From: Desulfobacterales bacterium
GTDB taxonomy: Bacteria > Desulfobacterota > Desulfobacteria > Desulfobacterales > C00003106
Assembly: GCA_030594505.1 (NCBI GenBank)
Contig: JAUVFC010000138.1
Location: 1-5,228 of the forward strand
Direction: 5' to 3'
DNA: 5,228 bases
Made by a program: the position numbers and the translations under genes. Below are positions 1 through 5,228 of this stretch, one piece after another. The notes under the pieces were generated by a model that saw nothing but the letters and a program-made list of their open reading frames with translations, did not search any database and was not told the DNA's origin. Positions within the stretch are counted from its first letter, which is position 1. The number at the start of each line of letters is the position of its first letter.

Positions 1-279
1 TCTCCGAATCCCCGTTTCAGACAGGTCGCGACGATTATTGAAAGCGTCCAGGAGTGTTGAACCGCAGACACAATCACGAAATAAGTCTACACCCCGGTTC
101 TCTTCGTCATCAGTTGACTGCTCAGGTTTTTTTGAATTTCTTACAGATTCTGTCTGAGACAGGTACTCTTCAACGTTTGCATATACTCTTCCACAATTGG
201 GACATTTTTTTGGGAAAGAGGATTCCGCCAGGGACTGAAGCCCGGCATGCAATGCATCACCTAATTTGTCGTCTGTCAT
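1..279 (-). CDS. Unrecognised protein with N-terminal cysteine-pair (zinc-ribbon-like) motif, partial
   Basis: This is an open frame of 93 codons from an ATG at 279-277 that runs off the left edge, so only the N-terminus is visible. A good Shine-Dalgarno sequence (GGGAGGT on the minus strand, 286-292) sits about 7 nt before the ATG and supports the start. Residues 26-29 read CPNC, followed by GRVY, and a second pair, CVC (residues 70-72), lies in the motif FRDCVCGSTLL (67-77). Four cysteines in CxxC...CxC form suggest metal binding, probably a zinc-ribbon-like fold, but this is inference. Residues 43-64 between the pairs are polar and charged. The segment after the second pair (NNRRDLSETGIRR) is arginine-rich and looks like the start of a helical region. 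There is no signal peptide or membrane segment in the visible part. I recall similar N-termini in uncharacterised proteobacterial proteins but cannot name a function. Confidence 0.72.
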   Translation of the reverse strand, partial: MTDDKLGDALHAGLQSLAESSFPKKCPNCGRVYANVEEYLSQTESVRNSKKPEQSTDDEENRGVDLFRDCVCGSTLLDAFNNRRDLSETGIRR

Positions 280-285
280 AAATGT

Positions 286-292
286 ACCTCCC
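286..292 (-). promoter_or_regulatory. Ribosome binding site of the left-edge gene
   Basis: The minus strand reads GGGAGGT about 7 nt before the ATG at 279-277. It is the best Shine-Dalgarno match in the window and fixes the start of this otherwise unrecognised gene. Confidence 0.7.
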
Positions 293-306
293 GGCCATGA
301 CGTGAG

Positions 307-323
307 GGTCTCATTATGAGACC
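307..323. repeat. Perfect 7-bp stem with 3-nt loop (GGTCTCA / TGAGACC)
   Basis: The sequence GGTCTCA-TTA-TGAGACC is a perfect palindrome around a TTA. Its right half is the left terminus of the 140-bp element at 317-456. Its left half, with the following TTAT, is an 11-bp direct copy of the other boundary of that element (307-317 matches 450-460, GGTCTCATTAT). No T-tract follows on either strand, so it is not a typical intrinsic terminator. It lies in the leader of the left-edge gene, about 15 nt upstream of its ribosome binding site, so an effect on that transcript is possible but unproven. Confidence 0.6.
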
Positions 324-456
324 TGCATAACTGCCATTTCCCCGTGATGCAGTGTCAGGCTTCAAACTTTAATCCTCAAAATACCCAATGTATTCCTCCG
401 GTTAAAATTTTCGCCTTCCTTGCCTGACAAAAAAATGTCGCGTTATGCAGGTCTCA
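317..456. mobile_element. Candidate MITE-like hairpin element, 140 bp, with 15-bp terminal inverted repeats
   Basis: The ends are perfect inverted repeats: TGAGACCTGCATAAC at 317-331 and its complement at 442-456. Extending outward to 313 and 460 gives 18 of 19 matches. Nested inside are further inverted pairs: TGTCAGGC 353-360 with 422-429, an imperfect AAACTTTAATCC / GGTTAAAATTTT pair (364-375 with 400-411), and AATAC / GTATT (380-384 with 390-394). All are centred near 387-391, so the whole element can fold as one long imperfect hairpin. A TTA lies directly outside each end (314-316 and 457-459) and could be a 3-bp target duplication; the right copy is the stop codon of the LD-carboxypeptidase gene. 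There is no room for a transposase, so any movement would need one supplied in trans. A folded transcript element without mobility is the alternative. Confidence 0.55.
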
Positions 457-1371
457 TTATATGGCTTTCGTGGCGGCTTCATCAAAGCTGAGCAGACCCA
501 TTTCCGTATTTAGCGTAGCCTGAAGCCCTATCGGAACCGTAAGGTTCTCTGTGTCGTGTCCTATCTCAAATCCGGCAAGGATGGGGATATCCCTGTCCGC
601 AAGATTATCTTTTACGATATCGTAGACGATGTCGATGTCGCCGCACTCTTTGAAGGAACCCAAGACCACCCCCGCAATGTCTTTTAACCGCCCGCTCAGC
701 CTCAGATGGCAGAGCATGCGGTCGATCCGGTACGGGGACTCTCCCCGGTCTTCAAGCAGAAGGAGCGCTCCGTTGAAATCGGGTTCATACGGGGTCCCTA
801 TGAGATGGCAAATGTTGGTCAGGTTTCCCCCGAGTACGGGGCCTGAAGCATATCCGGGGTGTAATACAACCGGCTCGGCAGGGGTCCGTATTGCAGGTTG
901 ATCTGAAGTTATCGCATTTAAAAGGGCTTCTCTCGTCTTTTCCGAACTCTTTCCGAGCGTGGTGACCAGAGGACCGTGAAAGGTGACAAGACCGAACTTG
1001 TGATAAAATGCAGCAAGGAGTATGGTGATATCACTGAATCCAACAAAGATTTTTGAATGAGCCGCGATTTCTTCAAAATCAAGAAGGGGTAGTATCCTGG
1101 CCGAGCCATATCCCCCCCGCACGCAAAAAATCGCCTGCACGGCAGGATCTTTAAAAAGGGCGGTCAGAAGTTTTGCCCGGTGTTCATCCGAGCCGGCAAG
1201 ATAGGTTTTTTGTGCAAATATCCCCTCCGGGACTTTTACCTGAAATCCCATTGTTTCCAGGGCCGCGACTCCCCGGTCAAAGGGGTCGCGCTCAAATGCC
1301 CCTGCCGGCGCAACAACCCCGACTGTGTCTCCCTGTTTAAGCCTTGGCGGCTTTATTATCCCTTTTTTCAT
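457..1371 (-). CDS. ldcA: LD-carboxypeptidase (peptidase family S66, LdcA-like), cytoplasmic
   Basis: The product is 304 aa, a normal length for family S66, which removes the terminal D-Ala from murein tetrapeptides during peptidoglycan recycling. Family landmarks appear in order: LKQGDTVGVVAPAG near the N-terminus (11-24), RGGYG (85-89), GFSDIT (111-116) with the nucleophile Ser113, GGNL (181-184), LLLEDRGESPYRIDRML (204-220) with Glu207 as the likely triad acid, and GHDTENLTVPIG (271-282) with His272. The Ser-Glu-His triad is thus complete. There is no signal peptide or membrane segment, which agrees with a cytoplasmic recycling role. I chose ATG 1371-1369 because homology begins just after it (MKKGIIKPPRLKQGDTV) and the 20 codons of open frame upstream only re-read the coaX sequence. 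The Shine-Dalgarno is weak (GGA at 1378-1380). The gene overlaps the 3' end of coaX by 35 bp, implying translational coupling. Its TAA stop abuts the 140-bp element. Confidence 0.93.
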   Translation of the reverse strand: MKKGIIKPPRLKQGDTVGVVAPAGAFERDPFDRGVAALETMGFQVKVPEGIFAQKTYLAGSDEHRAKLLTALFKDPAVQAIFCVRGGYGSARILPLLDFEEIAAHSKIFVGFSDITILLAAFYHKFGLVTFHGPLVTTLGKSSEKTREALLNAITSDQPAIRTPAEPVVLHPGYASGPVLGGNLTNICHLIGTPYEPDFNGALLLLEDRGESPYRIDRMLCHLRLSGRLKDIAGVVLGSFKECGDIDIVYDIVKDNLADRDIPILAGFEIGHDTENLTVPIGLQATLNTEMGLLSFDEAATKAI

Positions 1372-2119
1372 AGATAATCCAAAGACCTTCAAGTGTGAGG
1401 TTGGGCTCGACCCTGTCGATTGTTTCGGCAACGTCTGCTATCAACGGAGCCAAACCTCCTGTGGCGATCACTTTTGGATTGGAATCGAGCTCTTTTTTGA
1501 GGCGTCGGACAATTCCGTCCACCAGGCCCGCATACCCATAGATAATACCCGCATTCATGCTGTTGATAGTATTTTTTGCAATGACAGTAGCGGGAAGAGT
1601 AAATCTCTCTATACGTGGAAGCTGCGATGTTTTCTGAAAGAGGGCCTCAGAAGAAATTTTGAGACCCGGACTGATTGTGCCTCCCAGGTAGGCGCCGTTT
1701 TCTGATATACAGTCAACAGTGGTGGCGGTGCCGAAATCTATTACGATGAGACTTGAGCGGTATTTGTGATATGCCGCAACAGCATTGACGATCCGATCAG
1801 CCCCTACTGAACGCGGATCGTCAACAAGAAGCGGCATGTCAGGGACAGATGACGCATCCACCCAATAGGGAGAGCGGCCCAGATATTTTTCGCAAAATTT
1901 TCCTAGAGATAGCGACAATGAGGGAACAACAGAGGAGATAATAACCCCACTCACATTACCATATGCAATCCCGTCCTTTAGGACGTTGTATAAAAAGACA
2001 TGGATCTCATCTTCTGTAAGATCCATTCGGGACCGGAGTCTCCAGCTATTGACACGTGACCCCTGATCAAAGAGCCCCATGACGATATTGGTATTTCCTA
2101 TGTCAACAGCAAGAAGCAT
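1337..2119 (-). CDS. coaX: Type III pantothenate kinase
   Basis: The 260-aa product phosphorylates pantothenate with ATP, the first step of coenzyme A synthesis. It shows the ASKHA-fold signatures of CoaX: DIGNTN (6-11) as the phosphate loop with Asp6, GADR (106-109) with catalytic Asp108, IDFGTATTVD (127-136), GGTISPG (146-152) and ATGG (219-222). The length matches the usual 250-260 aa. I chose ATG 2119-2117 because CoaX proteins typically begin MLLAVDIGNTN. An in-frame GTG at 2146-2144 would add nine residues (VIDACAVAF), but that codon lies inside the 190-bp palindromic element. Neither start has a clear Shine-Dalgarno, which may reflect insertion of the element 21 bp upstream. The 3' end overlaps the LD-carboxypeptidase gene by 35 bp. 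Type III enzymes need a monovalent cation and, unlike CoaA, are not inhibited by CoA; this is family knowledge. Confidence 0.96.
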   Translation of the reverse strand: MLLAVDIGNTNIVMGLFDQGSRVNSWRLRSRMDLTEDEIHVFLYNVLKDGIAYGNVSGVIISSVVPSLSLSLGKFCEKYLGRSPYWVDASSVPDMPLLVDDPRSVGADRIVNAVAAYHKYRSSLIVIDFGTATTVDCISENGAYLGGTISPGLKISSEALFQKTSQLPRIERFTLPATVIAKNTINSMNAGIIYGYAGLVDGIVRRLKKELDSNPKVIATGGLAPLIADVAETIDRVEPNLTLEGLWIIYEKRDNKAAKA

Positions 2120-2140
2120 AAATGCAACCGCACAAGCGTC

Positions 2141-2330
2141 GATCACTTCGCAAAAAGTCTTTGATGAGCTTATTTTGGTTACTTTTTTTAGAGGTTCTTA
2201 GTGAAGCGAAGCGCAAAAATTGCAAACTGTTTGAGGGCGCAAGCCCGAGTTTTTGCAATTTAGCGAAGCGAACTTAGAACCTTAAAAAAGTGACCAATCA
2301 AGCGAATTGAAGGCTTTTTACGAAGCGATC
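2141..2330. repeat. 190-bp imperfect palindromic repeat (MITE/REP-like) between glmM and coaX
   Basis: Nearly the whole glmM-coaX gap is one inverted repeat. The outer arms GATCACTTCGCAAAAAG (2141-2157) and CTTTTTACGAAGCGATC (2314-2330) pair with few mismatches. Middle arms follow at 2177-2201 and 2273-2295 (GGTTAC with T-run and AGGTTCTTAG against CTTAGAACC with A-run and GTGACC). Next come a perfect 10-bp pair, AAATTGCAAA 2217-2226 with TTTGCAATTT 2252-2261, and a GGGC-GCAA-GCCC hairpin at 2235-2246 near the centre. The word AGCGAAGCG recurs in direct orientation at 2206-2214 and 2262-2270. The flanks AAGCGTC (2134-2140) and AAGCATC (2331-2337) match 6 of 7 and may be a target duplication. 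No plausible protein is encoded. As RNA it would form a long stem that could weaken read-through from glmM to coaX. Confidence 0.65.
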
Positions 2331-2344
2331 AAGCATCCTTTCAT

Positions 2345-3694
2345 CTAACCTAATCGCTTTCTGAAGTCCTCTGCCAGTCCTTCCGCAAACCCGGTGATCT
2401 GTTGCTCGTCAGCCCCTTCCAGCATAATCCTTACAAGCGGCTCGGTACCGGAATAACGGATCAAAATCCTCCCTGAATCTCCCAGTACTTTCTCAATCTT
2501 TTCTATCTTGGAGGCAAGCTCCGGCACCTGGGTAAGATCTCTTTTTTCCTTCACTTTTACATTGATCAGTGTCTGTGGGTAGGTCTCCATAATATTGGTC
2601 AGTTCCGAAAGCCGTTTGTCACATTTCTTCATTACGCTCAGCAACTGCAAGGCGGTCAGAATCCCGTCACCCGTGGTATTATAGTCCAAAAAGATGAGAT
2701 GTCCCGACTGCTCTCCGCCCAGGTTGTATCCTTTTTCACGCATCTTTTCCACTACGTACCTGTCTCCCACACCGGTCCGAACCAGCCTCCCTCCCATTGT
2801 TCGCATTGCCGCTTCAAGCCCCATATTGCTCATCACTGTCGCAACCAGGGTACGCTCTTTTAGACGATCCTCTTCCATCATGGCCTTTGCACAGATCGCC
2901 ATAATATGATCTCCGTCAACCAGGGAACCGTTCTCGTCTACAAATACAACCCTGTCGGCATCTCCATCCAGGGCTAAACCCATGTCGGCCCCGTTCTCTT
3001 TAACCATCCGGCTGATCAACTCCGGATGGAGAGAACCACACCCATGGTTGATATTCTCGCCGTTGGGACTCACTCCCGTGAGGATCACGTCGGCGCCCAA
3101 TTCACTGAAGACCGAAGGGGCGACTTTGTACGCGGCTCCATTGGCACAATCGAGTACCATCTTGAGACCATCCAGCGTATAGTCCATGGGGAACGTATGC
3201 TTTAAGAACACAATATAACGACCCTTGGCATCATCGATTCTATAGGCTTTGCCAACCTCTTTCGCTGTGGGACGAAGGGAATCGATGCTGTTGGAAGAGA
3301 TTAAATTTTCAATCTTTTCCTCTATGGAATCCGGGAGCTTGAATCCGTCTCGTGAAAAAATCTTAATCCCATTGTCTTGAAATGGGTTGTGAGATGCTGA
3401 AATTACAACACCGGCATCAGCGCGCATACTTGACGTGATAAAAGCGATTCCAGGGGTCGGCAACGGTCCGACCAAAAGCACATCCACACCCATGGAACAA
3501 ATGCCGGCGGCAATGGCGTTTTCAATCATGTACCCGGAAAGACGCGTATCTTTTCCGATAACAATTTTGTGTCGTGTTTTTCCGTTCTTAAAGACATAAG
3601 CAGCCCCCCGCCCCACCTGCACTGCCATCTCAACAGTCATAGGGGAGACATTCGCTATCCCGCGAATTCCATCCGTTCCGAACAACTTGCGCAT
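2345..3694 (-). CDS. glmM: Phosphoglucosamine mutase
   Basis: The 449-aa product converts glucosamine-6-phosphate to glucosamine-1-phosphate, feeding UDP-GlcNAc for peptidoglycan and lipopolysaccharide. All four functional segments of the alpha-D-phosphohexomutase family are visible: the active-site loop ISASHNP (98-104), whose Ser101 is the phosphorylated serine; the metal loop DGDADR (243-248); the sugar-binding loop GGEQSGH (326-332); and the C-terminal phosphate-binding loop RYSGTEPLVR (413-422). The N-terminus MRKLFGTDGIRG is typical of GlmM, and the GEQSGH form of the sugar loop separates it from phosphomannomutases. The length fits the family (about 445-450). The ATG at 3694-3692 overlaps the YbbR gene stop by one base (TAATG), with GAGGAA just upstream, so the two are probably translationally coupled. 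It ends in TAG at 2347-2345. Confidence 0.98.
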   Translation of the reverse strand: MRKLFGTDGIRGIANVSPMTVEMAVQVGRGAAYVFKNGKTRHKIVIGKDTRLSGYMIENAIAAGICSMGVDVLLVGPLPTPGIAFITSSMRADAGVVISASHNPFQDNGIKIFSRDGFKLPDSIEEKIENLISSNSIDSLRPTAKEVGKAYRIDDAKGRYIVFLKHTFPMDYTLDGLKMVLDCANGAAYKVAPSVFSELGADVILTGVSPNGENINHGCGSLHPELISRMVKENGADMGLALDGDADRVVFVDENGSLVDGDHIMAICAKAMMEEDRLKERTLVATVMSNMGLEAAMRTMGGRLVRTGVGDRYVVEKMREKGYNLGGEQSGHLIFLDYNTTGDGILTALQLLSVMKKCDKRLSELTNIMETYPQTLINVKVKEKRDLTQVPELASKIEKIEKVLGDSGRILIRYSGTEPLVRIMLEGADEQQITGFAEGLAEDFRKRLG

Positions 3695-4638
3695 TATTCC
3701 TCAATCCTTACTGTAAACACCTCTGGTTTGGCGTCCGCCAGGACAACATCGAGCGGAAGACTAATCGCTACTTTCCGAACATACACCCCGGGTTTCAGGC
3801 TGCTCAGGTCTATATAAACCTGTAGTTTTTCCTGAGAGGTTGCCAGTTCCTCTATGATCTTTATCGGCCCCTTAATAGAAATATTAATATTGGCAGGTGT
3901 TATCACATAGTGACAAGAGGCATTCTTCCCCACTACCGGGATATCGAAACTTTTCTCAACGATTTTTTCCTCTACAACAACCTCTACGGCAACCAGTCCA
4001 ACGCCGACCGCCTGGATGTGAAGCTCTGGTTTCATGGCAAGAGCGACTTCTTTCTTGACCGTTTCGGTCAATCCGGTCACATCAATCGGCGTAGTACGTA
4101 TTGCCGTCAAATGATCTATAACAGGATACGGCCCTGACAACTCCACCACCGAGGGAGTGACTGCCACCCTGGATACTACATAGCCTGCCGGAGGGGCTCC
4201 ACACAGGTCCGGTACAATGGGCACCTTTTTTTTAAGACGTTCCTCAAAGTTTATGGTCAGGGATTCCGGTTGTACGGAAACTACCGCCAATTTGCGGGGG
4301 ACATGGATTGCGTCTTTGGATAGTGTAATAGGCAATGATCCGTGTTTCCCCTTGAAAAGATCTATTGTGTAATGGATGTCTTGACTCTTAAGCTCTTCCA
4401 ATAATTTTACAGGACCACGCACATGAACTTCCAAAATACTAACATCGGCCACTGCAACAAGGTCGGAAGGAACATTCTCCAACTTTACAGGAATGGGAAG
4501 AACTACATCCCCCTCTTTTTCCAGGAAGAAAGATAGCCCTATACCAATAATCAGAACAGATAATATCCCGATAAAAAAAATATACTTGCCCGAAAAATGT
4601 CTCCGGGAAGATCGATTTCCATGCTGACTATTGGACAT
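3694..4638 (-). CDS. ybbR: YbbR-repeat membrane-anchored protein (CdaR-like)
   Basis: From ATG 4638-4636 the product is 314 aa. A short basic N-terminus (RSSRRH, 9-14) is followed by one hydrophobic segment (about 19-39), then an extracytoplasmic part with about three YbbR-type repeats (roughly 46-133, 134-225, 226-314). Repeat hallmarks are VHVRGPVKLLEEL (71-83), VAVTPSVVELSGP (158-170) and VITPANINISIKGPIKIIEEL (245-265), each followed by a beta-rich IDL/IDV stretch. This implies an inner-membrane protein facing the periplasm. In Firmicutes the homologue CdaR binds and modulates the diadenylate cyclase CdaA, and the usual order is cdaA-cdaR-glmM; here no cyclase gene lies next to it. The start is uncertain: the frame stays open to a TTG at 4713-4711, which would give 339 aa and overlap folP by 14 bp. 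I favour the ATG because the extra 25 residues are polar and the AGGA before the TTG is only 1 nt away. The ATG itself lacks a good Shine-Dalgarno. Confidence 0.85.
   Translation of the reverse strand: MSNSQHGNRSSRRHFSGKYIFFIGILSVLIIGIGLSFFLEKEGDVVLPIPVKLENVPSDLVAVADVSILEVHVRGPVKLLEELKSQDIHYTIDLFKGKHGSLPITLSKDAIHVPRKLAVVSVQPESLTINFEERLKKKVPIVPDLCGAPPAGYVVSRVAVTPSVVELSGPYPVIDHLTAIRTTPIDVTGLTETVKKEVALAMKPELHIQAVGVGLVAVEVVVEEKIVEKSFDIPVVGKNASCHYVITPANINISIKGPIKIIEELATSQEKLQVYIDLSSLKPGVYVRKVAISLPLDVVLADAKPEVFTVRIEE
3697..3709 (-). promoter_or_regulatory. Ribosome binding site of glmM inside the end of the YbbR gene
   Basis: The minus strand reads AAGGATTGAGGAA directly before TAATG. The GAGGA core is correctly spaced for the glmM ATG at 3694-3692 and lies within the last codons of the YbbR gene, which supports coupled translation. 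Confidence 0.6.
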
Positions 4639-4660
4639 TTGCTGTTCGCAATCGCTGTTT

Positions 4661-4678
4661 TTTAGATAATTTAGATAA
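4661..4678. repeat. Perfect tandem duplication of TTTAGATAA (2 x 9 bp)
   Basis: TTTAGATAA occurs twice without a gap, in the AT-rich stretch between the folP stop and the favoured ATG of the YbbR gene. The repeat unit is a multiple of three, so a change in copy number would not break the frame if translation starts at the upstream TTG. It could equally be an AT-rich untranslated spacer. Confidence 0.55.
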
Positions 4679-4699
4679 TACTGTCCGTTGTTTGTCGGC

Positions 4700-5228
4700 T
4701 TATTCCATCCCAAATCCTGCGTTTTTTATCGCCTCTGCCATACGTACAACCTCTACAGACCGTTTCACATCATGTACGCGCACAATATTTGCCCCGTTCA
4801 TAGCAGATACCGCTGTAACCGCCAATGTGCCGATATCACGCCGGGCAGGGTCTTTCTCGCCCAATACTTCTCCGACAAAAGACTTGCGCGAAGCTCCGAT
4901 GAGAATCGGCCGCTCTAATGAGTTGAGTCGCGCCAGGTCTTTTATGATAGTTAAATTATGGGCGGTTGTCTTTCCGAAACCGATGCCGGGGTCAACAATG
5001 ATATTTTCACGCCGGATACCTTTGCTTACGGCAAGATTTATCGAATCGGACAAAAAATCGATAATCTCTCCCATTACGTCGTCATAATGGGGGCTTACTT
5101 GCATGGTTTGAGGAGTTCCCTGCATGTGCATCAAGATAATCGGAAGATCCGAGTCAGCCACCAGATCTCCCAAAGCAGGATCAAGGCGGAGGGCGCCAAT
5201 ATCGTTTATAATCACCGCGCCTGCTTCA
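4700..5228 (-). CDS. folP: Dihydropteroate synthase, C-terminal part (partial)
   Basis: The reading frame enters from the right edge and gives the last 175 residues of an enzyme normally about 270-290 aa; roughly the first 100 residues are outside. It joins p-aminobenzoate to dihydropterin pyrophosphate, making dihydropteroate for folate. Numbering from the first visible residue, the signatures are IIND (6-9), MHMQGTPQTMQ (33-43), DPGIGFGKT (79-87), GASRKSF (111-117) with the Ser-Arg-Lys segment that contacts p-aminobenzoate, and RVHDV (150-154) near the C-terminus, which helps bind the pyrophosphate. The loop after IIND reads IGALR rather than the commoner V-S-G-L/M form, a mild variation. 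The frame is open upstream of an internal GTG at 5215-5213, and those codons (EAGA) continue the family match, so that GTG is not the start. It ends in TAA at 4702-4700, 61 bp before the favoured YbbR start. Confidence 0.95.
   Translation of the reverse strand, partial: EAGAVIINDIGALRLDPALGDLVADSDLPIILMHMQGTPQTMQVSPHYDDVMGEIIDFLSDSINLAVSKGIRRENIIVDPGIGFGKTTAHNLTIIKDLARLNSLERPILIGASRKSFVGEVLGEKDPARRDIGTLAVTAVSAMNGANIVRVHDVKRSVEVVRMAEAIKNAGFGME

Noticed and set aside
54..281. Plus-strand open frame of 75 aa at the left edge
   Set aside because: It is antisense to the minus-strand cysteine-motif gene, which has a strong ribosome binding site and recognisable conserved-looking motifs; the plus-strand product has no family features.
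313..318. Possible -10 box (CATAAT on the minus strand) for the left-edge gene
   Set aside because: No matching -35 box is found at normal spacing and the site is part of the repeat terminus, so a promoter call would rest on six bases.
370..402. Tiny open frame with a GGAGG-like sequence inside the 140-bp element (minus strand)
   Set aside because: It has only an ATT start and ends after about six codons; the GGAGG is better explained as part of the hairpin stem.
918..1109. Minus-strand open frame of 63 aa inside the carboxypeptidase gene
   Set aside because: It lies wholly within the catalytic part of the S66 gene in another frame and shows no conserved features.
1325..1705. Plus-strand open frame of 126 aa across the coaX/carboxypeptidase junction
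   Set aside because: It is antisense to two clearly identified genes and its translation shows no domain or ribosome binding site.
2177..2295. Intrinsic terminator after glmM
   Set aside because: The stems contain T- and A-runs, but the strongest hairpins are not followed by a T-tract at the right distance on the minus strand; the symmetrical structure fits a palindromic repeat better. Some termination effect remains possible.
4692..5087. Plus-strand open frame of 131 aa opposite folP
   Set aside because: It is the antisense shadow of folP, whose frame carries all the expected motifs.

Overview
The window is a run of bacterial housekeeping genes, all read on the minus strand, so transcription goes from high to low coordinates. 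In that order it holds: the C-terminal part of folP (dihydropteroate synthase, cut by the right edge), a membrane-anchored YbbR-repeat protein (CdaR-like), glmM (phosphoglucosamine mutase), a 190-bp imperfect palindrome, coaX (type III pantothenate kinase), an LD-carboxypeptidase of family S66, a 140-bp hairpin element, and the N-terminal part of an unrecognised cysteine-motif protein cut by the left edge. There is no RNA gene, CRISPR array or transposase gene. The order folP / ybbR / glmM and the style of the intergenic repeats suggest a Desulfobacterota (deltaproteobacterial) genome. That placement is inference from gene order, not from a marker gene.

Region 3692-5228 is tightly packed: folP and the YbbR gene are at most 61 bp apart or overlap slightly, and the YbbR gene and glmM share one base in a TAATG junction. 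FolP makes dihydropteroate for folate. GlmM makes glucosamine-1-phosphate for UDP-GlcNAc and so for peptidoglycan and lipopolysaccharide. YbbR proteins are normally encoded between a diadenylate cyclase gene (cdaA) and glmM. No cyclase gene lies in this junction, which is the most biologically interesting gap here.

Region 457-2119 holds coaX and the LD-carboxypeptidase gene, overlapping by 35 bp and so probably translated from one message. CoaX starts CoA synthesis; the carboxypeptidase trims the terminal D-Ala from recycled murein tetrapeptide in the cytoplasm. If the 190-bp palindrome and its possible 7-bp target duplication are removed, glmM and coaX would be about 28 bp apart, so the two blocks may once have been one operon.

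The two non-coding stretches (280-456 and 2120-2344) are filled largely by different palindromic repeat elements that resemble non-autonomous MITE or REP-type sequences. I see no wholly new multi-gene system. The points most worth checking are these two elements, the missing cyclase gene, and the uncertain starts of coaX and the YbbR gene.
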